Source of the DNA: Epiperipatus broadwayi | Lineage: Eukaryota > Onychophora > Udeonychophora > Euonychophora > Peripatidae | Assembly (NCBI GenBank): GCA_028023455.1 | Contig: JAQFVV010006653.1 | Span: 124,001 to 188,000, forward strand | Length of the DNA stretch: 64,000 nucleotides | Reading direction: 5' to 3' | In this document: piece after piece, positions 54,190 through 64,000 of the stretch | How positions within the stretch are numbered: the stretch's first letter is position 1 | How the letters are laid out: each line of letters opens with the position of its first letter | The notes under the pieces: model-generated | Database searches by the model: none | Seen by the model: only the letters and a program-made list of their open reading frames with translations | What the model was told of the DNA's origin: nothing | Translations under genes and position numbers: made by a program

Positions 54190-55030
54190 TTAAATCACTA
54201 AAACATCACATGACTACCATTTCTTGTATTCACACAATCTGTTAAAATGGTAGCAACACTCCTAACAGTAGTGCCACCAAGTGCAAGCCATAGTATTCAA
54301 TGGATACTGAAGGTTTATGCATCAAAATCCATATCTAGTGTCTATTCATTTAATATCCCAAAACTAGCTTCTAGCTTATATCATCAGTGAAGAGCCTTGG
54401 ATCTAAGAGTACTGCACCTAGATTTCATTTAATGCAACCTTCCAGAAACAACATTTTATTCTTTTAATTAACTATAAAGCTATGGGCTCAAAATGAAAAT
54501 ACAATAATGATTTCAATCCAAACTTATTTGTTGTACAGTCATAAAGATCTGAATCCAGTTCAATATCTATACATTTTAATATTTTTGTTTTTTTAACAAC
54601 CATTGTGTAAGCATAAAAAATAGTGGACATGTAATGTGTTAGTGGTTTAATATTAATCTTAGCCGAAGGACTATGGTAATTATATGGTTATTAAAAAACC
54701 TGACACTAAAATGTATAGATATTGAACTGGTACAGATCTGTATGATTATACAAGCAATTGAGCTTGGATTGAAAATATTCTGTTTTCATTTTAGGTTCAT
54801 ATCTTTATAATTAACTAAAAAGGTAAAAGAGGCTGGAAGAGTTCATAAGATTCAAAGATGTAAGTGCAGTTCTCTTATATCCATAGCTTCTCTCTGATGA
54901 AGTGTGTGAATATTGGATAAATAAGCGTTAGATATGAATTTTGATCCACAAAACTAACATCCATTGATTATTATGGCTTGCACTGGGTGACACTATTGTT
55001 GAGAAAGAATTGCTATTATAATAACCAGAT
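54190..55030. repeat. Family A repeat, old inverted dimer
   Basis: Left arm from 'aaaacatcacatgactacca' and right arm ending 'ctattataataaccagattg'. 'agtagtgccaccaagtgcaa' and 'gcttgcactgggtgacacta' are the inverse head sequences; 'aagagccttggatct' marks the hammerhead region. Divergence is high, with hammerhead cores broken on both arms (for example GAAG for GAAA near 54375). Confidence 0.75.
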
Positions 55031-55159
55031 TGTGTGGAAATGTATTATTTTCTGGAATGCTTCTTATAGTTTTTGAATCTTAAACAGTATTTATGTAATT
55101 ATGTCTACTCTTATCTCTAAATACAAAATTCTTACACATTTTTGATCTTATAGAGTCTT

Positions 55160-55555
55160 GTAATTAATATTTACTAAGGCTGTAACCTTATGAATAAGCA
55201 TCTGAAAAATTCGATGGTAGGGACCTCTACAGGTCTTAACCACAAGCTTACTCTCAGAAGAAAAGAGGGAAACCTTCTTTACTTCAACCTACTTTTTATA
55301 TATGAATAGGTGAAGCTGAAGTAGTTATATCTAAGAGTGTGAAGCTATTCAATACTTCACTAATTAAGTCCACAATTCTTATTATACATTAATACCCACG
55401 AAATCTTACGATTTACAATGAGTCAATGGAAAGATCTTATAGTAAGAAATCTATTACGATAATTTAATGTTGTAATTATAAATTTTATTAAATGCACATT
55501 ATTATATTAAGTAATATTTACTAAGGCTGTAACCTTATGAATAAGCGTCTTGTAA
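55160..55555 (-). repeat. Family E copy with terminal direct repeats
   Basis: 'aatatttactaaggctgtaa' through 'cttatgaataagc' occurs at about 55164-55203 and 55512-55551. Between them are 'gatggtagggacctctacag', 'cttctttacttcaacctact', 'aggtgaagctgaagtag', 'ttcactaattaagtccacaa' and 'ttacaatgagtcaatggaaa', the reverse complement of 1660-1965. It has the same layout as 1599-2025, on the other strand and with more differences. Confidence 0.8.
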
Positions 55556-55650
55556 TATCTAGCCATTTTGTCTCAATAAATGTATCGTAGGTTGGCTTGT
55601 TTATACTTTTTTTCAATCTAGATATATATACATTTACAGTCTTTTTAATT

Positions 55651-55978
55651 GAGGCAAAATTCTTCATACAGCAGTGCTATTCATAGATTTATAGTTAACT
55701 AAAAAGTTAAAAGGTGGCTGCTGGATGCCTTAGATACTAAGATCTAGGTGTAGTGCTCTCAGATCCAAGGATCCTCATTGATGAAAGCCACAAGCTAGAA
55801 GAAACAAGTCTGGAGATATTGGATTAGGCACTAGATAAGGATTATATGCAAAACCTTCTTGCATCCATTGATTACTCTGGCTTGCACTGGATGGCATTAC
55901 TGTATGGAGATTTTTGCTTCTATTATAACAGTTTATATAAGCATAGGAAATTGTGATCATGTGATGTTAGTAATTTAA
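55651..55978 (+). repeat. Family A repeat, truncated, with 11-bp duplication
   Basis: Flanked by 'tctttttaatt' at 55640-55650 and 55979-55989. Starts 'gaggcaaaattcttcata', jumps to 'aaaaggtggctgctgga', then runs through a decayed hammerhead region ('cattgatgaaagccacaagc') to 'gcttgcactggatggcatta' and the end 'ttgtgatcatgtgatg'. The hammerhead has lost stem II pairing and has an insertion before GAAA. Confidence 0.82.
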
Positions 55979-55989
55979 TCTTTTTAATT

Positions 55990-57140
55990 CTAGGATTTGT
56001 ATGACCATTTCTAAGAACACATATTTCAACTTGAAATAAGTTTTCATTGCTTTCTTAAGTTAATTTTTTCATTGTTTAATAAAATTGAAATATAAAACAA
56101 GTTATATATTAGACAAATATGAATTAATGAAACACAATTTACACACACCCTTGTATCACTGACTTACCAATATATAATAAAAAAAATAACTCAAAGTTTT
56201 TACCATTAGTCCATAGTGGTGAGGTGGAGAGGTCTTACTTTCTATACAAATTGATCAAATGAGTACATACTCTTGGCAGATTGATATACTTTCATGGGAT
56301 CTTGTTTTATGGTTGTTGAGAAATGCTTTTATTCTAACAAGTTCTAGGATACCACAGTTGGTACTTTCATCAGTCAGTTGACATGTGAATTTAGCATATG
56401 CTGGTGAAGAAGGTTTCATGCTGGAGAGAACTTCATCCTTTGGGCTATATATGGCTTCAGTTGGCAACTAATGATTCCAGAGTTCATTTTACAGATGGGC
56501 ACTTATAACTGTGCAAGCAGAATAAAGCAATCTAATGAAGTCAGCAAAACTGAATAAATTAATAATTTTTAGTTGATCCTTTATATAGTTCCACTGCTTA
56601 TTGTTTATCCCACTCAGGAATTTCAAGAATCTCCTCAATCACAAACCAGTGATTAAAATATTTTTCAGATAAGCCAGCATTTTTACATTAATTACAAAAT
56701 TCCAGATTAATTACCTTAATTAAAGGATTTTACATACGATAATGCTTAATGAAAATGAAACTATATATTTTGTTAAAATATTAATTAATAAAAGAGATTA
56801 GAGTCTGTACAGTTTAAGTATTGTCTCAGAACTCCATAGAAATTTTAACAGAATGATAATAAAATTTGTGATAAAGTTTGTTTTTTAAAATAAAATTGTT
56901 ACATTAAAATCTACAGCTAATTTTAAAATCTTCCACTATTAGTGTGTATGCATATATATATATTATCACACTCACTAAAACACAACTAAATTTAAAAAAA
57001 AAAACACAAATTACAATTAAGTTTGCTTAGCCAACAGGCAACCAAATTAAATTTTGAGATCAGCAAAGCATCTCAATATATATGTACTTATTGATGGAGA
57101 TTAAATGCTAAATAACAGTCTGACTTTGTTTGGTGCTACT
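55990..57140. other. AT-rich DNA, no recognised gene
   Basis: A 70-codon minus frame at 56255-56467 (ending near ISICQEYVLI) lies in slightly less AT-rich DNA at 56200-56660. This stretch might be an old element or exon, but there is no recognisable motif. Confidence 0.4.
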
Positions 57141-57141
57141 A

Positions 57142-57229
57142 TTTTTTTTTCATATGTCACCGACAACCGTTTGCAACCAATTACTTGCTTGCAAAGTGGC
57201 TGCGATGACCTCTCAGCTAACAACGCTTG
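57142..57229 (-). mobile_element. Family D SINE with internal deletion
   Basis: 'catatgtcaccgacaacc' shows that the B-box segment has been deleted between 'tgtca' and 'ccgacaaccg'; the rest, 'caaccaattacttgcttgc' and 'ctctcagctaacaacgc', is normal. It could not be transcribed by Pol III from its own promoter. Confidence 0.8.
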
Positions 57230-57232
57230 ACG

Positions 57233-57507
57233 TTGCACCCTTAATTATTCATGTTCACAAAATTTACAGTGTAAATTACTGCTTTTAATATGTTGTCAAA
57301 ATTTATAGTAATATTAACAAAAACTACTTATAAAAACATTTCTAAACACTGAAATAGATAATAATTTTAGTAACCCAATACAAAATCAAACAAAAAAGTG
57401 TTTGGAAAGAGAAAGAAGTCTATATCTATTTTCTTTTGTTTAGCTAAAACTAAAAGTCTTTAAATAGCTTACAGTAGACTGAAGCTTTCATCAACATTCT
57501 TTTATAA
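57233..57507. other. AT-rich spacer, nothing seen
   Basis: No feature recognised up to the hAT terminal repeat. Confidence 0.5.
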
Positions 57508-58235
57508 CAGAGGTCAGCAGCCTTGTGGAGAGAGATCGCCAGACTGCTATGCAGTGTCTTGAAGGAAGGTCATTATATCAGATGTACTACAAATAAATCA
57601 TCTCGACCTTAGACCACTCTATCCAGAAAGCTCTCTTGGTCTGGATATTTAAGAAGCAGGGAAATCAATGTAATTTTATTTAAACAAGGTTACTTATTTT
57701 ACTGTAGGAATAACAGTAAAACAATTACTTACTGCAAACACAATAAAAAATTGCAAATTCCTTACTATAAACAAAATACAATTAGAAATGGCAAATTAAT
57801 TAATGTAACACTTGTCTTTGCTTATTGTTTGATAGCTTCTCCATATCAGGAAAAATGTTTGCTGATGCCAGAAGTAAAACATTCAGGTGGTCATCATCCA
57901 ATCTGACTCTTAAACAACTTTTAGAATATTTCATTTTTGAAAAAAGTTATTCACAAGCATATGTACTTGAAAATAATGATACCACTATTTTTGCATTATT
58001 CAAGATGTATTTTATAATTTCCACTTGGCAATACATATTTCTTGTAGAAGTTAGCAGTGGTCTCAAAATGAAATTTTGATTTCAAAAATTTATCACATTG
58101 TAAGTCGATTAACTCCAACTGATATTTTTCTGCCACTTATTCCACATCAACTTCATAAGGAGAACCAAACAATATAAATTGATTTTTATATTGCTGGAAG
58201 TCCACAAAATGAGAGGAAAACTCACTTCTCAAATC

Positions 58236-58538
58236 CTATATAGAGCTCATAAAAATGTCTGGTACTATAGCTTTCTTATGATTTTGGAGATTTGGAAAAT
58301 GAGAGTAGTTGTCTATCTGAAGTTGATATTCCCACAGTCGAAGTTTTCTTTCAAAAGCAGTAATTTGCCCAAACCTTTCAAATGTAAGCTTGTTCCTTCC
58401 TTGAAGCTCAAGATTCAAATTGTTCATATGGGTTGTGATATCTACCATAAATCCTAACTTGACAATCTGATGTGGATCCTGAAAGCAAAAATTATCTTGG
58501 TCTTTGCTCTTTAAAAACATAGCAATCTCTTCCTTCAA
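58236..58538 (-). pseudogene. hAT transposase C-terminal part, open frame
   Basis: 100 codons, MKEEIAMFLKSKD...ITTHMNNLNLELQGRNKL...FGQITAFERKLRLWEYQL. It is the best preserved part of the transposase, covering the insertion domain after the second catalytic Asp. A stop after MSSI at 58236 interrupts what would continue DLRSEFSSHFVDF in frame. Confidence 0.8.
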
Positions 58539-58753
58539 TGCATATACTCATTCCAGCAATCATCGAACATTTGAAAAATATATAAAATCACCATACTCTG
58601 CTTCAATTTGTTTTACAAATTCTTGAAACTAGTGGTGATTTAATCCTCTTGAAAGTATAAAATTCACTGTTTTTATGACTACTGCCATGATATCCTTAAA
58701 ATTTAATGATGTTGCACATAATGCATCCTACTGAATAATGCAGTGAAATTTTA

Positions 58754-58957
58754 TTAGTTTATGATCGATACCCATGTGTTCTTGAAGCAATGAAACAACC
58801 CCTTTTTCTCTCCCACCATTGCTGGTGCTCCATCTGTGGTTACTCCAACAAGCTTAGATAAATCAAGATTTATTTCAGAAATATAGATTTTATAGTGCCT
58901 CCCAAAATATCTTCTCCAGTGCTTGGGTCCTTCATAGAAATCAATTGTACAAATCAT
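58754..58957 (-). pseudogene. hAT transposase catalytic core fragment
   Basis: 67 codons. LDLSKLVGVTTDGAPAMVGE at residues 33-52 is the hallmark TDGAPAMxG containing the second catalytic Asp. The upstream IDFYEGPKHWRRYFGRHY is a variant of the usual IxxFxxxL stretch. The frame is lost after FKNTWVSIIN. Confidence 0.82.
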
Positions 58958-59714
58958 TCCACAATATCAAATGTCAATGTTACAACCCTCTCAAATACTG
59001 CAAGTTGGCAAGTATCTATCATATCTGTGATTTCATCAATAGCAATGGAATAATATTCCAGATTTGTTAAAAGACCCTTTATGCCACTTCTTCCTTCCAG
59101 TTCTTCAATTTGTCTTGTTACATTTCTTGCCAATCAGCTTATTTCAGGAAATAATTTATTTTTTTCTGGACAAAAAACATCTGCTACCTTTACTATATAT
59201 TCTTTGAAGAATTCTCTATCAGTAAAAGATTTTATCTTTTCTGCAATTAGTTTTAATACCTTGTAACTAGCATGGATTTTTCAGTCAATTTCTTCACCTT
59301 TTCTTGTGGAAAAAGATGACTGTTTTGTTAAATTATTTCTCAGCTATGTAACTTTGTCCTCCTGTTTTTCCATTGAAATTGTTGTGATGATTATGATAAG
59401 TTTCATAGTGCCATTTAATATTTGAAACTTTCTTCATGGCAATCGTATCTTGACAAATCAAACAAATGCATTTCCCAAAGTGCTCAATGAAAAAATAGCT
59501 AAGTGTCCAACCTTCATTAAATTTTTGGCACTCAAAGTTACCTTTCTTTTCTTAGTATATATGGGTTTGTTTTTGCTCAGAAAAAAAGTAACTTCTGGAA
59601 AGGAAAGAGAAAAAAGAAATCAGTATGGAGAAATAAGAAACAATGAAAACAAATGTATCTGCAGATACAGTAATGTGATGAGATTTAATAATTGTGAATA
59701 AATTTTTATTAGTT

Positions 59715-60105
59715 TTCCAGAGTAATCAATGGATAGGTTGTACACACATTGGCTACCTAATGTTATCTAATCTCCAGATAATTGGTTGTCCAGTTGTTAA
59801 GCTGGAGGAGCTTTGGACCTGGAAGCATCACATGATTGGCACAGTGTGCACTACGGTATGGAGAGTTTTGCATTGTTTATAAACAAAGCTATGCAAAACT
59901 CCATATAGAATTGCCACCTGTGCTAAACAGAGTAATCAATGGATGCCAGCCAGAAACTAGTCTGGGGATATTGGATGAGTAGGCATTAGATAGGGATTTT
60001 ATGCACAAGCCTTCTGGCATCCATTGATTACTCTGTTTAGCACAGGTGGCAATTCTATATGGAGTTTTGCTTTGCTTTGTTTATAAACTGGAGTTGGACA
60101 AAAAT
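59715..60105. repeat. Family A repeats nested in the hAT element
   Basis: 'agagtaatcaatggat' (59721), 'cactacggtatggagagtt' (59848), 'aactccatatagaattgcca' (59898) and 'aattctatatggagttttgc' (60049) are A head sequences in alternating orientations, giving two small foldbacks. The hammerhead first half is deleted ('gccagccagaaactagtc' at 59946). Presence inside the hAT shows A moved after the hAT inserted. Confidence 0.75.
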
Positions 60106-60305
60106 TTCTCATGGGCCTGGAGTTGCTGACCCCTGTTCATATCAAGAGAAAAAACATTATTAAAAGGTTTATCAAATGCCAATGATAAGAATTTATAATG
60201 TTCTTATTTTATCTTCTAGCTAAGTATGCTAGATTCTCATTTATTAACCTATAATTAGACCACTACTAAACTATCTATGGAAAAAGAATAACTCCAATGG
60301 AATAA

Positions 60306-60805
60306 NNNNNNNNNNNNNNNNNNNNNNNNNNNNNNNNNNNNNNNNNNNNNNNNNNNNNNNNNNNNNNNNNNNNNNNNNNNNNNNNNNNNNNNNNNNNNNN
60401 NNNNNNNNNNNNNNNNNNNNNNNNNNNNNNNNNNNNNNNNNNNNNNNNNNNNNNNNNNNNNNNNNNNNNNNNNNNNNNNNNNNNNNNNNNNNNNNNNNNN
60501 NNNNNNNNNNNNNNNNNNNNNNNNNNNNNNNNNNNNNNNNNNNNNNNNNNNNNNNNNNNNNNNNNNNNNNNNNNNNNNNNNNNNNNNNNNNNNNNNNNNN
60601 NNNNNNNNNNNNNNNNNNNNNNNNNNNNNNNNNNNNNNNNNNNNNNNNNNNNNNNNNNNNNNNNNNNNNNNNNNNNNNNNNNNNNNNNNNNNNNNNNNNN
60701 NNNNNNNNNNNNNNNNNNNNNNNNNNNNNNNNNNNNNNNNNNNNNNNNNNNNNNNNNNNNNNNNNNNNNNNNNNNNNNNNNNNNNNNNNNNNNNNNNNNN
60801 NNNNN
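60306..60805. other. Assembly gap, 500 N
   Basis: Exactly 500 N, so a placeholder of fixed size. The true length is unknown; family B sequence resumes immediately at the right edge. Confidence 0.99.
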
Positions 60806-61205
60806 TCTATATATTAAATGGATTAGGTCCTGTACATGAGGAGTCAGATTGACCTTAGGTCAATATGGGTGTGACAAGAATCTCGGCCTCAGGGTGGCCT
60901 TTAAGCATTCCATCATCAGATTTTCAATTGGATGGATGGTCAAAGAGTTGGAGTGTGGAGTAGATTGAAGCCTGTCCATTAAAGTATGAGGTTTGGCTAT
61001 CTTAATATATATCTGAGGACTTATAGCATATATGTGTAGAGATGGTAATTTGGACCAACTGATGATTGCTTGTTTAGCATGAAATACATATATTGGTGAT
61101 TATTTATCTTTTCAACATATATGTGTTCAAGTGTATCAGTGTTATGAGATAGTGTGGAGAGTGGTGGATCATGTGAAAGTCTGTGCTCATATACCCTATA
61201 TACTA
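60806..61205 (+). repeat. Family B repeat, full length to the gap
   Basis: 'taggtcctgtacatgagg', 'gacaagaatctcggcctcag', 'gtggcctttaagcattcc', 'ttcaattggatggatggtc', 'gattgaagcctgtccatt', the hammerhead block, then 'gtgtggagagtggtggatc' and 'gtctgtgctcatataccc'. It is the best match to 5335-5765 (opposite strand). The left border is lost in the gap. Confidence 0.85.
61041..61108 (+). ncRNA. Hammerhead ribozyme-like motif in family B, core intact
   Basis: CUGAUGA at 61059-61065, stem II UGCU/AGCA with loop UGUUU after a U.U mismatch, GAAA at 61081-61084, stem III AUA/UAU with loop CA, A before cleavage, stem I ACCAA/UUGGU, and an outer helix GAUGG-UAAU against AUUA-UUUAUC. All invariant bases are present. 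Confidence 0.7.
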
Positions 61206-61209
61206 TTAT

Positions 61210-62030
61210 TTTTAGGTAAAATAATAGAAAAACATTCCTTTTAAACAAATAAATAAATAGTATTGCTTATACATCATAAACAAAATTAAACTACAAAATG
61301 AATTCTTATTATGAAATATCTTACAATGTAATAAATAAAATATTTATGTAGTACTATAAACCCAGATGGTTAAAAAGAATTGGAAATGAAAACAAAAAAA
61401 TATTTCTTCAAGTGAATGGTAACTTGTATCAATATTTTGGAAATATACATATAAAAAACTATACTTAAAAATTCATGAAAGACTGATTAAACCAATACTG
61501 AAGTACTGCCATAAAATAATCACAACATAAAAGCTGCAGCAGAAATAAAAAATAAAATTAAGAAGTATTAAAGTGTTAAAGAGCAATGTTGAAGTATAAG
61601 AATTACATAACACTTGCAAAAATTAAGTTGTTTACAATTTCTAGAATGGTTAGGTGCTATATATATGAATTTTAGTTTTAAAAATGTATAAGTTTAAAAT
61701 AGTAAAATAATTTTAATCTGCCAAAATAAGAAATTCCTCAGGAAATTAAAGTTATAATATAATACACCATATACACCTTAAATGACACTCTACAATGCAG
61801 TTTAACATATGATTTATTTTATTTCCTTCCTTACAGTTTCAACTGTCCAGCAGTCATCATCAGAGCTTTTAACTCAATACCCTTTCTCCTACAAATTTTA
61901 TCATCTAATTACATCGCTAATTGGATTTTTTCTATTCAAAGATCTTTTGAATTTATAAAATTTATTAATTAAATATATACATTAGAGAATAATAGAGACT
62001 CATATTATAAATCCTCCCAAAAATATAAAT
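61210..62030. other. AT-rich DNA with a weak hammerhead-like patch
   Basis: At 61835-61880 the minus strand reads CUGAUGA, a stem GACUG/CAGUU and GAAAC, but no stem I can be formed and stem III is one base too short. Otherwise there is nothing recognisable. Confidence 0.4.
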
Positions 62031-62034
62031 CTGC

Positions 62035-62450
62035 TCAGTCAGACTCAAGTTCAAGTGCCAAGAAGAAAGGCAACAGAACACATCCTGAAGGAGTGGTAAA
62101 GCAACCTAACAGGAGTATAAGAGCCAAGAAAGAAGGCAATGAGACTCTTCCAACAGAAGAGTCAATTCCCAGTGCAGTGCTCCACTGAAGATCCAAAACA
62201 GAGTCTCAGATATTTCAAAGGTTGTATGAACCTCCATATTATTTATTTTTATTTGATTGCTAAGAACCTCCATATTAATTATTTTATTTATTTGATTGCT
62301 GGAGTAAACTCTTGGCCCCTCACACATGGCAACTCAATATACAACAATAACACTAGGGAAAATTACATTAGAGTTGCATGTTTTAAGTGTCTATCAAGTC
62401 ATCTTCAACAGCAACTTAGCATATCTCTGACTGGGAAAAATTGATGAAGC
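62035..62450 (+). other. Less AT-rich stretch with short tandem repeat, function unknown
   Basis: 62040-62210 is A/G-rich and less AT-rich than its flanks, with 'gccaagaagaaaggcaac' and 'gccaagaaagaaggcaatga' as an imperfect ~70-bp internal repeat. A 36-bp unit starting 'gaacctccatatta' is repeated at 62228 and 62264. A 101-codon frame (62139-62444) spans it but matches no known protein. Confidence 0.45.
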
Positions 62451-63690
62451 AAACAATGGTAATTTGTATTGTAAACAATTTATGAGATGCTCTAAAAGAG
62501 TGAGTTGATCTTAATATTAAAACAGCTCAGAATAGAATATAGAAATTGATTTTTAGTTTTAATCAATAAAAACAATTCCACATAAATTATTTGAATGGAT
62601 ACTATTTGAAGTGAACTATTTCTAGTATGTAAGGTTAATTATTTCTTTAAGTTTGATGCAATTCACTTTATTTCATTTAAAATCATTTGAAGTTTGACCT
62701 TGTTGACCTATTTTTGAGGTTTCTTTAATGATATTTTAAAACCATTATTGACTGACATTATTGGAAATAAATTGCATATTTCATTTTTTATATCTTAATT
62801 AAGGTAGATAAAATAAATTTTAAAATGTTATCTTTTAATGAATATGATTTTACACTCGTAAGAAATATATATATAAAATTAGATATACAGATCTCTATTA
62901 CATATTTCTATTGCTATATTTTATTTCTAGCAAAAAGTTGTAGACCTTGGTTGAAATAAATTACTGTAATATGTATAATGGCAATAATTCTGCGCTAACA
63001 AGCTTGTTAGAGAAGTTTAATTCTGTAAAAATTATATGTTTATCTGCGCTAAGCACAGACGATAGTAATGAGGAGGCGCAGTCTAATTTATGCAAATTAG
63101 TTAGTTGTTAATTGAGTAATAGGTCTAGGCATTTTATTTTGTTTAGATTAAGTCTCACCATTTAAGCTAAACTATCTCAAGATTCATACAAATTTATAAA
63201 AATTATTAGACAAATTAGTTTATCTAAGAATTAAAAAAGTACAGGTTTTATAAATTAAGATTATATATATAAATTACAATTAATGTTCATATATTTTAAA
63301 CTTTTAGTTATAGGCATTGGACAAAAAAAATATGCTATGACTTGTATTATGAATTTTGATCCAACCAAGTTTCTTCAGTTAGGCAAAGACAAATATAAAT
63401 TCTCAAATGTCATATACCATTATTCTGTATTTATAAGATATATGTTATCCAAATTTGTTTATAAGAGCAATAAAAGATTAATTATAGCTTCCAGAAATCC
63501 AAGATTCCAGTTATAAATAGAAATAAGTGAATAACTAAATAAAAAGGTTGTTATGCATGAACATGTAAAGAGAATATATATTTGACCTTTAATAAACTTA
63601 AAATCTGACTTTTATAAAAATATTTTATAAATATTTATCTATTTATTTAAAGAGCCTTTATCCTAAATAATTATTTGCTAAGATTTATCT
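62451..63690. other. AT-rich DNA, no recognised gene
   Basis: A short AP-1-poor, less AT-rich patch at 62995-63085 ('gctaagcacagacgatag', 'gaggaggcgcagtcta') stands out but could not be assigned. Confidence 0.4.
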
Positions 63691-63699
63691 GCCTAATAG

Positions 63700-64000
63700 G
63701 ATATTGGTGGCTATGGTTATTAAAGAACCAAAGACCCCAAAATGTATGGGTACTGAACTGAGTTCAGACAGCTGATGGGCTTGGATTGAAAATATTAAGG
63801 TGTTTTCAATTTAAGACTCGTAGTTTTGTAATTAAGTAGAGATAAAAGGTGGCTGCTGGAGGGTTGCATTAGATCCTAAGATTCTAGGTGCAGTGCGCTC
63901 AAATCCAAGGCTCCTCACAGACGAAGGCCACAAGCCAGAAACTAGTCTGGGGATATTGGAGGAGTAGGCACTGGATGGGAATTTTATACACAAACCTCCT
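63700..64000 (+). repeat. Family A repeat running off the window
   Basis: 'atattggtggctatggttat', 'ccccaaaatgtatgggtact', 'gcttggattgaaaatattaa', 'ggtggctgctggagggttgc', then the hammerhead region and 'ggagtaggcactggatggg'. The 5' end here starts after 'gcctaatagg'. The remainder lies beyond 64000. Confidence 0.85.
63897..63965 (+). ncRNA. Hammerhead-like motif in family A, core base changed
   Basis: Stem I (UCCUCA/UGGGGA and AUCCAA/UUGGAG, last pair lost), stem II, GAAA, ACUAGU and GUC are all present. The core reads CAGACGA: the invariant U4 is A, so cleavage is not expected. Confidence 0.62.

Larger units (their letters stand above)
57800..59550 (-). pseudogene. hAT transposase, BED finger to dimerisation region
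   Basis: The N-terminal block FECQKFNEGWTLSYFF...CICLICQ...WHYETYH (59545-59380) is a BED zinc finger (C-x2-C...H-x4-H) that binds transposon ends. The catalytic block LSKLVGVTTDGAPAMVGEKKG at 58857-58795 includes the second catalytic Asp of the hAT triad. HQIVKLGFMVDITTHMNNLNLELQGRN (58478-58400) is the DITxHLNxLNxxLQG helix usual in ZBED5-like hATs. Stops at several places (for example near 59330 and 58740) make it inactive. No clear C-terminal FSxxxxIxT end remains. Confidence 0.82.
57508..60135 (-). mobile_element. hAT transposon, full length but decayed
   Basis: Ends: CAGAGGTCAGCAGCC at 57508 and GAGTTGCTGACCCCTG ending at 60135, an imperfect terminal inverted repeat of CAGGGGTCAGCAACC type. 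The minus strand between 59550 and 57800 encodes a BED-finger transposase in broken frames. A family A copy sits in the 5' region at 59715-60105. The 8-bp flanks (ttttataa and ttcatatc) do not match, so the duplication has decayed or one flank has changed. Its ends resemble those of the MITE at 48192, suggesting related transposases. Confidence 0.82.

Noticed and set aside
57500-60143. 8-bp target-site duplication of the hAT element
   Set aside because: The flanks ttttataa and ttcatatc do not match, so no duplication can be claimed.

Overview
This window reads as intergenic or intronic DNA from an AT-rich animal genome (roughly 70% A+T by eye) with a very dense load of transposable elements. 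No host protein-coding gene could be recognised. The evidence for a metazoan is the mix of decayed non-LTR retrotransposons (an RTE-like family, a second LINE with an LCKxC...H tail, and older fragments), Penelope-like elements with YGLPKIHK-type reverse transcriptase and GIY-YIG endonuclease, a BED-finger hAT transposase with its miniature relatives, and tRNA-derived SINEs. The species cannot be fixed from this sequence. A 500-base assembly gap lies at 60306-60805.

Layout. 1-5 kb: an RTE tail, a direct-repeat-flanked element (family E), an older direct repeat, a scrap of family A and LINE 3' remnants. 5-10 kb: two copies of repeat family B around an inverted SINE pair (family C) and an ancient LINE. 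10-17 kb: AT-rich DNA with family D SINEs, a duplicated ~330-bp unit, a foldback MITE and a Penelope endonuclease remnant. 17-33 kb: three large RTE-like copies (one +, two -) interrupted by insertions of families A, E and B, one copy carrying a perfect four-fold 60-bp tandem repeat. 33-34.5 kb: a 1.1-kb near-perfect Penelope palindrome with a candidate 12-bp target-site duplication. 35-48 kb: families A, B, C and F plus a longer decayed Penelope element. 48-50 kb: a hAT MITE with a perfect 8-bp duplication inside a B-type repeat, then another B copy. 50.2-52.1 kb: the second LINE. 54-56 kb: old A copies and an E copy. 57.5-60.1 kb: a complete but decayed hAT element with a nested A copy. 60.3-64 kb: the gap, a B copy, unexplained DNA and a final A copy.

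The most interesting signal is ribozyme-like. Three repeat families (A, B and F) each contain, in multiple copies, the hammerhead ribozyme core: CUGANGA, a short stem-loop II, GAAA, a tiny stem III of 2-3 base pairs with a 2-nucleotide loop, then a cleavage triplet, all closed by an extended stem I. The F copy at 47362-47411 is canonical at every core position. A copies retain GUC and a two-part stem I; B copies retain a 5-bp stem II. Families A and F share end sequence. Family A copies join in a circularly permuted way and carry 11-14-bp target-site duplications. The inference is that these are retrozyme-like non-autonomous elements made as self-cleaving multimers and inserted by a retroelement machinery, with the Penelope or RTE elements here as candidate helpers. 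A recurrent second theme is that families A, B, C, E and the Penelope element all occur as inverted (foldback) pairs.
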